This document shows, piece after piece, positions 52,551 to 59,966 of a stretch of 64,000 nt of DNA. Below the pieces are notes generated by a model. The model worked only from the letters and a program-made list of their open reading frames with translations, was not told the origin of the DNA and ran no database searches. The DNA comes from Solihabitans fulvus (GTDB lineage: Bacteria > Actinomycetota > Actinomycetes > Mycobacteriales > Pseudonocardiaceae), in assembly GCF_008386585.1 (NCBI RefSeq), contig NZ_VUOB01000022.1, forward strand, positions 302,821 through 366,820, written 5' to 3'. The position numbers and the translations under genes are program-made. The first letter of the stretch is position 1. Each line of letters opens with the position of its first letter.

Positions 52551-52565
52551 GCACACTCTGTGTGC
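52551..52565. repeat. short hairpin GCACAC-TCT-GTGTGC before the CHAT gene
   Basis: A 6-bp perfect dyad with a 3-base loop lies 4 bases upstream of the CHAT gene ATG, in the 95-base gap after its upstream neighbour. It could hide the ribosome site or act as an operator. Confidence 0.4.
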
Positions 52566-52641
52566 CTCGAGCATCGGAAACCTATGGCCCGAAAGGGTTA
52601 CGTTCGGTCCGTCGACCGCCGTGCCAGCGATCGGCGACCAG

Positions 52642-53127
52642 CTACAACATGATGGTCGGTGTGACGACGGTGCGGCCCGGCTCGCCCTGCGAGTTGACCA
52701 GGTGTACCAGGATCTGGGTGGTGCCGGCCGGTACGTCCGACAGCACGAAGCGCCCGCCGTCGTCGGCCCTGGTGGTGGTCGAGTTGTGGTCGGCGACGCG
52801 GACCTCGACGGTGTGCTGACCCGCCGGGACCAGCCAGCCGTCGATGCGATGCCGTTCGCCGGTCGAGGTGAAGTTGACCATTACGGTGAGGTTGTCCACC
52901 GTGAAGGTGATGGTGCCCGGCCGGTCGCCGCGCACGCCGGCGAACGAGCCGGCTCGCTCCCACCTGGCCACCTCGACGTCCAGGTGTTCAAGCGCGATGG
53001 CGAACTGGATTCGCTCGACCAGGCCTACCGGTGGCGGGTCCAGTTCGTGGACCAGCCTCCCCAGGTCGGTGAGGACGGCGGCGTCCTCGTGCCCTCTGTC
53101 GTCATCGCGCGGGTCGATGTCGTTCAC
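52642..53127 (-). CDS. small protein paired with the sigma factor (candidate anti-sigma), 161 aa
   Basis: The N-terminal ~70 residues are helical (LTDLGRLVHELDPPPVGLVE and RIQFAIALEHLDVEVARWER), the C-terminal ~85 residues form a beta-sandwich resembling carboxypeptidase regulatory-like or transthyretin-like modules (GERHRIDGWLVPAGQHTVEV, GGRFVLSDVPAGTTQI). It has no membrane helix and no zinc-binding HxxxCxxC motif. The GTG overlaps the sigma factor stop (GTGA), so both are made in a fixed ratio. The helical N-terminus plus coupled translation suggest a soluble anti-sigma factor or adaptor; the CHAT protein downstream is a possible cleaver. Known family not assigned. Confidence 0.7.
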   Translation of the reverse strand: MNDIDPRDDDRGHEDAAVLTDLGRLVHELDPPPVGLVERIQFAIALEHLDVEVARWERAGSFAGVRGDRPGTITFTVDNLTVMVNFTSTGERHRIDGWLVPAGQHTVEVRVADHNSTTTRADDGGRFVLSDVPAGTTQILVHLVNSQGEPGRTVVTPTIML

Positions 53128-53729
53128 CGCGATCCTCCTTCCGCATTCAGCAGCTCACGCAGCTGGCTCAGACATCGCCCCCTGGTGGGTCCGATGCTGC
53201 CGCGTGGCATCGACAACGCCTCGGCGACCGCGCGGTACTCCGCGCGACCGGCGAGCACCGTGAGCCGCAGGATTTCCTGACAACGATGGTTCAGCCGGGA
53301 GAAGGCCGTCCACAGCCGACGGTCCCGGTCGTCGCGCAACGCCTCGTCCTCCGGCAGCCAGTCCTCGGTCGGCAGCTGCTCGGTCAGTTCGACCGAGAGA
53401 GGAACCTGTCCCCGGTTGGTGCGCCACGAACGCTGCGCCTCCCTGCGCGTCGTGGTCACCAGCCAGCCGACGAGCGCACGCGGCTCGACCAGCCGGTCGA
53501 GATGACGCAGCAGCGCCAGCCAGACCGTCTGCACCACGTCCTCCGCCGTGCTGCGGTCGAGGCCGTTGCCCCGAGCCACATGCCACACGAGCGGGGTCAG
53601 TTCGGTGACCAGCACGTCGAGCGCCGTCCGGTCGCCGTCTCTGGCGGCCACCATGCATGCGGCGTGGCGATCCGAGCCGTCAAGTCCGTCCCACGGCGGG
53701 TTGGCACCCGCCGTGCGTAGTTCGCTCAT
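53124..53729 (-). CDS. ECF-like RNA polymerase sigma factor
   Basis: This 201-residue protein has sigma region 2 (residues ~30-100: HAACMVAARDGDRTALDVLV, STAEDVVQTVWLALLRHLDR, GWLVTTTRREAQRSWR) and region 4 (residues ~140-195: LNHRCQEILRLTVLAGRAEYRAVAEAL, then SIGPTRGRCLSQLREL), without region 3, as in ECF factors. The start is ATG at 53729 after GGAGGTGA. Its promoter region shares a motif with that of the small gene upstream. It is the first gene of an operon with the 161-aa partner and TPR-CHAT genes. Confidence 0.9.
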   Translation of the reverse strand: MSELRTAGANPPWDGLDGSDRHAACMVAARDGDRTALDVLVTELTPLVWHVARGNGLDRSTAEDVVQTVWLALLRHLDRLVEPRALVGWLVTTTRREAQRSWRTNRGQVPLSVELTEQLPTEDWLPEDEALRDDRDRRLWTAFSRLNHRCQEILRLTVLAGRAEYRAVAEALSMPRGSIGPTRGRCLSQLRELLNAEGGSR

Positions 53730-53795
53730 CCCGTCACCTCCGATCGCCTGAGCCCCAGATCAGTAGTTCTTCGCCCCAACATGAGGTGTCACGGT

Positions 53796-53807
53796 ATTGC
53801 CAGATAC
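53796..53807 (-). promoter_or_regulatory. shared promoter motif GTATCTGGCAAT before the sigma operon
   Basis: On the minus strand GTATCTGGCAAT lies 66 bases before the sigma factor ATG. The same word with one extra G (GTATCTGGGCAAT) lies 56 bases before the upstream 63-aa gene. Both positions suit a promoter element; it may be the -35 region recognised by this sigma factor itself. Confidence 0.45.
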
Positions 53808-53846
53808 ATCTATCACCCGAATGGGCTAATTCGTGCCACTCGCGGA

Positions 53847-53883
53847 GGCGGCCCGTGATGCCCCCCTCGCATCACGGGCCGCC
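53847..53883 (-). terminator. terminator between the 63-aa gene and the sigma operon
   Basis: GGCGGCCCGTGATG and CATCACGGGCCGCC form a perfect 14-bp stem with a 9-base loop that is G-rich on the minus strand. It lies 73 bases after the 63-aa gene stop, separating it from the sigma operon and implying that the sigma factor has its own promoter downstream. Confidence 0.85.
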
Positions 53884-53956
53884 ACCGCTATGGGCGGCCG
53901 TCCGGTCGACACCCCTCGAAGCCGACCGATCCCTTCCGCCCAGCCCCTCGCTCCCC

Positions 53957-54148
53957 CTAGTTCGTGCTGCCCACCGTGCTCGTGCCGAGCGGCTCGACCA
54001 CGGTGTGCTTCCGCTTCGGCGCCGGCTTGGGCGTCGAAGCCTCATGCGAACCCGTCGGCGGAACCGGCTCCGTGCCGGTCTCCAGGTCCGCCAGGATCGG
54101 CGGCTCCGGCTGCTGACGGTCCTTGGTTCCCTGTCCGTTTCCGCTCAT
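53957..54148 (-). CDS. small Pro/Thr-rich protein upstream of the sigma operon, 63 aa
   Basis: The protein is not recognised. It is hydrophilic, with PEPPILADLETGTEPVPPTG in the middle, a basic stretch PKPAPKRKH, and the tail TSTVGSTN. There are no cysteines, no membrane helix and no signal peptide. An excellent GGGGAGGA ribosome site lies 5 bases before the ATG. It shares an upstream motif with the sigma operon and has its own terminator, so it is probably a separately made partner, substrate or peptide product of the same system. A spurious frame is less likely given these signals. Confidence 0.6.
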   Translation of the reverse strand: MSGNGQGTKDRQQPEPPILADLETGTEPVPPTGSHEASTPKPAPKRKHTVVEPLGTSTVGSTN

Positions 54149-54204
54149 GTTTCCTCCCCAGTAACGAGCCGCACGGGCCAGTCACAGGTAAAGAGTCGGG
54201 GCCG

Positions 54205-54217
54205 ATTGCCCAGATAC
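54205..54217 (-). promoter_or_regulatory. shared promoter motif GTATCTGGGCAAT before the 63-aa gene
   Basis: This is the second copy of the motif before the sigma operon, differing by one inserted G, and placed 56 bases before the 63-aa gene ATG. I noticed only one other GTATCTGG in the window, inside the GH20 gene. Confidence 0.45.
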
Positions 54218-54231
54218 GTGGAGTTGTCGAA

Positions 54232-54261
54232 GTTTTCGCGACGTACGCCGAACGCGAAAAC
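54232..54261. promoter_or_regulatory. dyad GTTTTCGCG-N12-CGCGAAAAC before ltrA
   Basis: A perfect 9-bp inverted repeat with a 12-base spacer lies 39 bases before the ltrA ATG and upstream of the 63-aa gene promoter. It could be an operator acting on either divergent gene. Confidence 0.5.
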
Positions 54262-54299
54262 CGGCCGCCCGTTCGGCCGCCACATGGCACTATCCGCGC

Positions 54300-55541
54300 A
54301 TGTCGACGCCCCGGCGAGCCGGACTGCGCGTGCTGAACGAGGGCGCAAGGGTCACTTCACTCGAGCTGTTCTTCGATCTGGTGTTCGTCTTCGCCATCAC
54401 CCAGGTGTCCGAGCTGATGGCGCACGACCCGCGCTGGACGGGCGTGCTGCACGGGATGCTGATGCTCGCGCTGCTGTGGTGGTGCTGGTGCTGCTACTCC
54501 TGGATGGGCAACCGCGTGCAGGCCGACGAGGGCCTGGCCAGGCTGGTGCTGTTCGCGGTGACGCTCGTGATGCTGGTGGCCTCGGTGACGATCCCCGAGG
54601 CGTTCCACGACCTGCCGGGCGGGCTGTCCGGGCCGGTGGTCTTCGCCTGCTGCTACCTCGTGGTGCGGGTGCTGCACCTGGTGTTCTACTGGCTGTTCAG
54701 CGTCGGTGACGCCGGCCTGCGCCGGCAGCTGGTGCGCGCGGCCGTGCCGATGGGCGGCGGCGCGGCGCTGCTGTTCGCGGCGTCGTTCGTGCCGGCCCAC
54801 CAGACGCTGCTGTGGGTGCTCGCGCTCGCGGTCGACTACGGGGGAGTGCTGGCGATCGGGGCCGCGGGCTGGTCCGTGCGCTCCGCGTCGCACTTCGCCG
54901 AGCGGCACGGGCTGATCATTATCATCGCGCTCGGCGAGTCGGTGGTGTCGATCGGCGTCGGCGTCAGCAGCCAGCCGATCTCCTGGCCGATCATCTTCGG
55001 CATCGCCTGCGGCCTGGTGATCGCCGGGACCCTGTGGTGGTCCTACTTCGACGTGGTCGCGCCGGTCGCCGAGCGGGTGCTCACAAAGGCACGGGGCGCC
55101 CGCAGGTCCGCGCTGGCCAGGGACTCCTACACCTACCTGCACCTGCCGATGGTCGCCGGCATCGTGCTGCTCTCGCTCGGGCTGAAGCAGGCGATGTCCT
55201 ATCTCGGCGGAGTGCACGGGGCGTCCGGTTCGGCGCGCCTTGTCGGCATTCCGCTGTACGCGATGTACGGCGGGGTCGCGCTCTACCTGGTGGGGCACTT
55301 CGGTTTCCGGCTGCGCAACGTCGGCAGCGTGAACTGGGCGAGGGTGGTCGTGACGCTGCTGCTGGTCGCCCTGGTGCCGGTGGCCGCCCAGCTGCCGGTG
55401 TTCGGCTCGCTTGGGTTGCTCACCGCCGTCTGCGTCGGGTGGATCGGCTACGAGGTGCTGCGCTACGACGACTTCCGTAGGTCGGTTCGCACGGGCGAGC
55501 ACGAGCACGGGGAGTCGGACATGACGGATCAAACGGCGTAA
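54300..55541 (+). CDS. ltrA: low temperature requirement A (LtrA) family membrane protein
   Basis: The 413-residue protein has about twelve transmembrane helices and the LtrA signatures ELFFDLVFVFAITQVSELM near the N-terminus and ERHGLIIIIALGESVVSIG near residue 200. Its transport or enzymatic role is unknown; the founding member is needed for Listeria growth in the cold. The start is ATG at 54300. No neighbouring gene indicates a substrate. Confidence 0.9.
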   Translation: MSTPRRAGLRVLNEGARVTSLELFFDLVFVFAITQVSELMAHDPRWTGVLHGMLMLALLWWCWCCYSWMGNRVQADEGLARLVLFAVTLVMLVASVTIPEAFHDLPGGLSGPVVFACCYLVVRVLHLVFYWLFSVGDAGLRRQLVRAAVPMGGGAALLFAASFVPAHQTLLWVLALAVDYGGVLAIGAAGWSVRSASHFAERHGLIIIIALGESVVSIGVGVSSQPISWPIIFGIACGLVIAGTLWWSYFDVVAPVAERVLTKARGARRSALARDSYTYLHLPMVAGIVLLSLGLKQAMSYLGGVHGASGSARLVGIPLYAMYGGVALYLVGHFGFRLRNVGSVNWARVVVTLLLVALVPVAAQLPVFGSLGLLTAVCVGWIGYEVLRYDDFRRSVRTGEHEHGESDMTDQTA

Positions 55542-55650
55542 TCCGTTGCGCCGAACGGCGATGCGGGAAGTTATGCACCGCTGTGGATGACCCTGTGGGT
55601 ACGTGCAGTCGCATCGAGGCAACGCTGGGTCGTCATCGCGGGCGGGCCGG

Positions 55651-55666
55651 TATGGTCTAGACCAAC
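55651..55666. promoter_or_regulatory. dre (DasR operator), perfect core, before cutC
   Basis: TATGGTCTAGACCAAC contains the perfect DasR core palindrome TGGTCTAGACCA at 55653-55664, the best dre in the window. It lies about 40 bases before the cutC ATG and probably also serves the GH84 gene behind it. Confidence 0.88.
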
Positions 55667-55705
55667 TGCGCCGGGACTGCGGCGTGCCGGAGCCCGAGGA
55701 GAACC

Positions 55706-56416
55706 ATGGCGGCGCCATCCCTGCTGGAGATCATCGCGCTGGACGCGGCGGACGCCGAGGCCGCTGCGGCCGGCGGCGCCGACCGGCTCGAGCTGGTCGC
55801 CGACATCGCCTCGGACGGCCTCAGCCCGACCGAGGCGACGGTGCGCGCCGTGCTCGCCGCGACCGACCTGCCGGTGCGGGTGATGCTCAGGGACGGCGCC
55901 GGCTTCGCGCCCCGCGACCTCGACGGGCTGCGCGGGACCGCCGCCACGCTGCGCGCGGCAGGCGCCACCGAGTTCGTGCTCGGCTTCCTCACCGGGACGG
56001 CCGAGGTCGACGCGGCCGCCTGCCACGCGGTGCTCGCCGAGCTGGCCGGCTGCCGGTGGACGTTCCACCGCGCGCTGGACCACTCGGCGGACCCCGAGGC
56101 CGCCTGGGCCGCCGTCGCGGGCCTCGGCTGCGACACCGTGCTCACCGCAGGCAGCGCGCGCGGGGTCGCCCACGGCCTGCCGGTGCTGGGCAGGCTCGCC
56201 GCAAGGCAGGCCGAGGACGGGCTCGCGCTGCTCGCCGGCGGCGGGCTCGCGCTCGACCACGTCGCGCCGCTCGGGCGGGCGGGCGTGCGCGGCTTCCACG
56301 TCGGCGGCGCGGTGCGCCCCGAGGGCTGGGCCGGGCCCGTCGCCGTTGAAGCGGTGCGGATCTGGGCCGACGCGGTCCGCCAGGCGGCCGACGCCGAGGC
56401 CGTGTCGACCGGCTGA
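55706..56416 (+). CDS. cutC: CutC family TIM-barrel protein
   Basis: This 236-residue protein matches the CutC family, traditionally called copper homeostasis proteins. Motifs are ADRLELVADIASDGLSPTEATVRAVL, PVRVMLRDGAGF, TEFVLGFLTG, WTFHRALDHSADPEAAW, VLTAGSARGVAHGL and GFHVGGAVRP. The start is ATG after GAGGAGAACC. A perfect DasR operator upstream and a GH84 N-acetylglucosaminidase gene 109 bases downstream place it in amino sugar metabolism, and no copper gene is nearby. The copper role of the family is weakly supported in general, so an enzyme role in GlcNAc use is worth considering. Confidence 0.9.
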   Translation: MAAPSLLEIIALDAADAEAAAAGGADRLELVADIASDGLSPTEATVRAVLAATDLPVRVMLRDGAGFAPRDLDGLRGTAATLRAAGATEFVLGFLTGTAEVDAAACHAVLAELAGCRWTFHRALDHSADPEAAWAAVAGLGCDTVLTAGSARGVAHGLPVLGRLAARQAEDGLALLAGGGLALDHVAPLGRAGVRGFHVGGAVRPEGWAGPVAVEAVRIWADAVRQAADAEAVSTG

Positions 56417-56525
56417 GGATCGTCCGGCGGCCGGTAACCCGACCGGTGGGAGCAAGGACGCGATAGCCTCAGAAGTACTTAATCGGAAACGGACTGGGGC
56501 CGCGTCGAGTCCGCCCGGAGGTGTC

Positions 56526-58502
56526 GTGCGAGCTCCACGAGGGCGATCCGCCTGGCGAGTGGGTGTCGCGTGCCTGACGGTCCTGGCGCTGGCCGGTGCC
56601 GCTGGTTCGGCCGTCGGCGTCAACACCGCCCCGACGGCCGACGCCGCGACGCTGCCGTCGATCACGCCGAGGCCGCAGCAGCTCGTCGGCAACGGGTTCG
56701 GGCTCACCGTGCCGTCGAAGGCGCGGGTGCTGGCGGCCGACGAGGTGGACGGGCCGACCAGGGACCTGGTGACCTCGGTGCTGCGCGGCGCGGGCGCCAC
56801 GGACGTCACCGTCGGGCCGCTCGGTGGCCCGTCGGGCGACGCGGCCGGGCTGACGGTGCTGGTCGGCCCCCTCGCCGATCCCGCCGTCGCCGCCGCGCTC
56901 AGGGCGGCGACCGACCGGAAACCGCCGACCCTGCCGGCCGAGGGGTATGCGTTGGCGAGCCGCGCCGCGTCCGGCGGCGGGACGGTGGTGCTCGCCGGCG
57001 CCGACCGGGACGGCGACTACTACGCGGCGCAGACGCTGCGGCAGATCGTCAGGGGCGACACCGTGGCCGGAGTGTCCATTGTGGACTATCCGACCAGCTC
57101 GGTTCGCGGAGTCATCGAGGGGTTCTACGGGACCCCGTGGACCCAGGCCGCTCGCCTCGACCAGCTCGCGTTCTACGGCAGCGTCAAGCTCAACACCTTC
57201 GTGTACTCGCCGAAGGACGATCCGTACCTGCGGGAGCGGTGGCGCGACCCGTACCCCGCCGACCAGCTGGACCAGCTCAGGGAACTGGTCGATCACGCGG
57301 TCGCCAACCACGTTCGGCTCGACTACGCCCTCTCGCCTGGGGTGTCGATCTGCTACGCCGACCCGGACGACGTGCGCGCGGTCGAGGCCAAGTTCCAGTC
57401 GCTGTACGACATCGGGGTGCGCGGCTTCCTGCTGCCGCTGGACGACATCGACTACAGCCGCTGGAACTGCGCCGCCGACCGCGCGAAGTACGGGAACACG
57501 CCGACGCAGCAGACCGCGGCCAGGGCCCAGATCGACATGCTCAACCAGGTGCAGCACGACTTCGTCGAGCAGCGGGCCGACCTGCGGCCGCTCGCGATGG
57601 TGCCGACCGAGTACTACGAGCTCAAGGACTCGCCGTACAAGAAGGAGATCCGCGACAGCCTCGACCCCGCGGTCAAGGTGATGTGGACGGGCCCCGAGGT
57701 GATCCCGGCGACGATCACCGTCGCGGACGCGCGCAAGGCCGAACGGACGTGGGGCCGCAAGGGCTACCTGTGGGACAACTACCCGGTCAACGACTTCGAC
57801 TCGACCGGCCGCCTGCTGCTCGGCCCGTACAGCGGGCGGCAGGAGGGGCTGCCCGGCGCGGTGTCGGGCATCGTGCTCAACCCCATGGTCCAGGCGTCCG
57901 CCAGCAAGGTCGCCATCCTCGGCGGCGCGGACTTCATGTGGCACGACAAGGGTTACCGCCCCGAGCGGACCACGGTCGCCGCCGCCGACCTGCTCGCCGG
58001 CGGCGACCAGGACACCGCGCGGGCGCTGCTGGCGTTCTTCGACGTCGAGCACTACGCGCCGACCTCGGACCAGCCGCCGAAGGTCGCGCAGCCGCAGGCG
58101 CCGCAACTGGCGAAACGGCTCGCCGCCTTCACCTCCGCCTGGTCGCGCGGCGACCGCGCCGCGGCCTTGCGCGACCTGCGGTCCCAGGCGCAGCTGCTGG
58201 CCGACGCGCCCGACCGGATCAGATCGGGGGTGACCGACCGCGAGTTCGTGGCCGAGTGCGAGCCGTGGCTGCGCGCCCTTTCCCTGTGGGGGCAGGCGTT
58301 TCTGGCCACCGTCGACGGGCTGGACGCCAGGGTGTCCGGCGACGAGGACGCGGCGGGGCAACACTTCGCCGACGCGGCGACGCTGACGGAGCAGGCCGCC
58401 GCCGCGCACGCCAGGCCGGTGCCGCTGCCGACGGACGGCCCCATCCGCGTGGCCGACGGCGTGCTCGACACGTTCCTTCAGCGGGCCGTCGACCTGCACT
58501 GA
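56526..58502 (+). CDS. secreted GH84 beta-N-acetylglucosaminidase
   Basis: The 658-residue protein has an N-terminal signal (VACLTVLALAGAAGSAVGV after a basic start), a GH20b-like small domain, and the GH84 catalytic barrel. GVIEGFYGTPW near residue 196 and the catalytic Asp pair D306-D307 (LPLDDIDYSRWN) are typical of NagJ/OGA-type enzymes that release GlcNAc from proteins or glycans. FVEQRADLRPLAMVPTEYYE is also family-specific. A helical C-terminal region follows. GTG at 56526 is chosen because GGAGG lies 4 bases upstream and it precedes the signal peptide. Secreted release of GlcNAc would feed the transporter encoded just downstream. Confidence 0.9.
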   Translation: MRAPRGRSAWRVGVACLTVLALAGAAGSAVGVNTAPTADAATLPSITPRPQQLVGNGFGLTVPSKARVLAADEVDGPTRDLVTSVLRGAGATDVTVGPLGGPSGDAAGLTVLVGPLADPAVAAALRAATDRKPPTLPAEGYALASRAASGGGTVVLAGADRDGDYYAAQTLRQIVRGDTVAGVSIVDYPTSSVRGVIEGFYGTPWTQAARLDQLAFYGSVKLNTFVYSPKDDPYLRERWRDPYPADQLDQLRELVDHAVANHVRLDYALSPGVSICYADPDDVRAVEAKFQSLYDIGVRGFLLPLDDIDYSRWNCAADRAKYGNTPTQQTAARAQIDMLNQVQHDFVEQRADLRPLAMVPTEYYELKDSPYKKEIRDSLDPAVKVMWTGPEVIPATITVADARKAERTWGRKGYLWDNYPVNDFDSTGRLLLGPYSGRQEGLPGAVSGIVLNPMVQASASKVAILGGADFMWHDKGYRPERTTVAAADLLAGGDQDTARALLAFFDVEHYAPTSDQPPKVAQPQAPQLAKRLAAFTSAWSRGDRAAALRDLRSQAQLLADAPDRIRSGVTDREFVAECEPWLRALSLWGQAFLATVDGLDARVSGDEDAAGQHFADAATLTEQAAAAHARPVPLPTDGPIRVADGVLDTFLQRAVDLH

Positions 58503-58558
58503 ACCGCGCCCGCCCTCGCTTCCCGCGACGCCCGGCGCGCATTCGGCCCACCGAATCC

Positions 58559-58574
58559 AGTGGTCCAGACCCTT
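58559..58574. promoter_or_regulatory. dre-like DasR operator before the second dasA-like gene
   Basis: AGTGGTCCAGACCCTT matches the DasR element with two changes in the core (TGGTCCAGACCC). It lies about 95 bases before the solute-binding protein start at 58670, in the only gap ahead of the second transporter operon. Confidence 0.75.
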
Positions 58575-58669
58575 GCTTATCGCCTTGTGATGCCCATAAC
58601 ATCCGAATCCGTTGCTCTTGATGAAACATGCGTTGCGCAATGTGCAATACATGACGGTAGGAGGTCGGC

Positions 58670-59959
58670 ATGCGAGTCGTTCGGGTTCTGTTGGCAGCGG
58701 CCGTCGGGGCGCTGGCCCTGGCAGGCTGTGCCCCGGTGCAGTCCGGCTCCACCAGCTCGGCCAAGGACGAGAAGTCGGGTCAGCTGAAGGTGTGGCTGTT
58801 CGACGAGGTCAACCGCGGCCCCAAGGAGGAGGTCGTCAAGCAGGCCGTCAGCGAGTTCCAGGCCGCGCACGCCGGGGTCACCGTCGACGTCCAGTACATC
58901 CAGGTCTCCACCAGGGCCGAGCGGTTCAAGGCCGCCTTCAGTGACGCCAAGAGCGCGCCGGACGTCGCCGAGTTCGGCAACACCGACCTGGCCGGCTACG
59001 TCGCCGCTGGCGGCTTCGCCGACCTCGGCCAGGACGTCGCGGCCTGGTCCGACGGCAAGGACCTCAGCCCCAGGGTCACCGACACCGCCAAGGTGGACGG
59101 CAAGACCTACGGCGTGCCCTGGTACGTCGGCATCAGGGCGTTGTTCTACCGCACCGACGTGTTCGCCGAGCTGGGCATCGCGCCGCCTGCCACGCTCGAC
59201 GACATCGCCGCGACCGCGCGGCGGATCCGGGCCGCCAAGCCCGACCTGCTCGGCATCTCCGTCGGCGGCAAGTACACCTACGGCATGCTGCCCTTCCTCT
59301 GGGCGCAGGGTGGCGACCTCGCCGCGCAGCAGGGCGGCAAGTTCAAGTCCACAGTGGACAGCGCGGAGGCCAGGGCCGGCATCGCGAAGTACACCGAACT
59401 GCTCCGCGACGACAGCTGCCCGCCCGCCCAGTGCGCCGGCAACGGCGGCGACGCCAGCGTCGAGGCGTTCCGCGCCGGCAAGGCCGCGATGACCATCGGC
59501 GGCAACTTCAACCGCACGGCCGTGGACAGCAGCGCGGCGGCCGGCAAGTACGCCATCGTCCCGCTGCCTGGCAAGACCGCGGGCTCCATCGCGCCCGCCT
59601 TCGCCGGCGGCAACCTGCTCGGCGTCACCCGCAGCACCGACCGCAGGACCCTGGCCGTGCAGTTCGTCGAGCTGCTCGGCGGCAAGCAGTACCAGCAGAA
59701 GATGTACCAGGCCATGGGAAACCTGCCCACGTTCACCGACCTCCAGAACACGGTGGCCGCCGAGAAGCCCGTGGAGAAGCCGTTCATCGACACCCTCAAC
59801 GCGGGCACCAGGTTCGTGCCGGTGACGCCGGGCTGGGCCAAGGTCGACGCGCAGGGCGTGCTGCCGACCATGCTCCAACAGGTGGCCAGCGGCGCGCAGG
59901 ACGTCAACACCGCGACGGCGGCCGCCGCACAGCAGATGAACAGCGCGTTCGGGTCCTGA
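58670..59959 (+). CDS. extracellular solute-binding lipoprotein, second DasA-like
   Basis: This 429-residue family 1 receptor has a lipoprotein signal with lipobox LALAGC (acylated Cys near residue 20). The mature part starts LKVWLFDEVNRGPKE and contains WYVGIRALFYRTDVFAELGI and FLWAQGGDLAAQ, typical of GlcNAc/chitobiose receptors such as DasA and NgcE. AGGAGG lies 5 bases before the ATG. It heads the operon dasA-dasB-dasC-GH20. TCCACAGTGGA occurs inside the gene (59348). Sequence differs enough from the first copy that another oligosaccharide may be preferred. Confidence 0.9.
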   Translation: MRVVRVLLAAAVGALALAGCAPVQSGSTSSAKDEKSGQLKVWLFDEVNRGPKEEVVKQAVSEFQAAHAGVTVDVQYIQVSTRAERFKAAFSDAKSAPDVAEFGNTDLAGYVAAGGFADLGQDVAAWSDGKDLSPRVTDTAKVDGKTYGVPWYVGIRALFYRTDVFAELGIAPPATLDDIAATARRIRAAKPDLLGISVGGKYTYGMLPFLWAQGGDLAAQQGGKFKSTVDSAEARAGIAKYTELLRDDSCPPAQCAGNGGDASVEAFRAGKAAMTIGGNFNRTAVDSSAAAGKYAIVPLPGKTAGSIAPAFAGGNLLGVTRSTDRRTLAVQFVELLGGKQYQQKMYQAMGNLPTFTDLQNTVAAEKPVEKPFIDTLNAGTRFVPVTPGWAKVDAQGVLPTMLQQVASGAQDVNTATAAAAQQMNSAFGS

Positions 59960-59966
59960 ACATCTG

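Noticed and set aside
49064..54148. A complete type III-E CRISPR (Craspase) locus
   Set aside because: No gRAMP/Cas7-like gene, no Cas1/Cas2 and no repeat-spacer array are present; only the sigma, partner and TPR-CHAT parts look similar.
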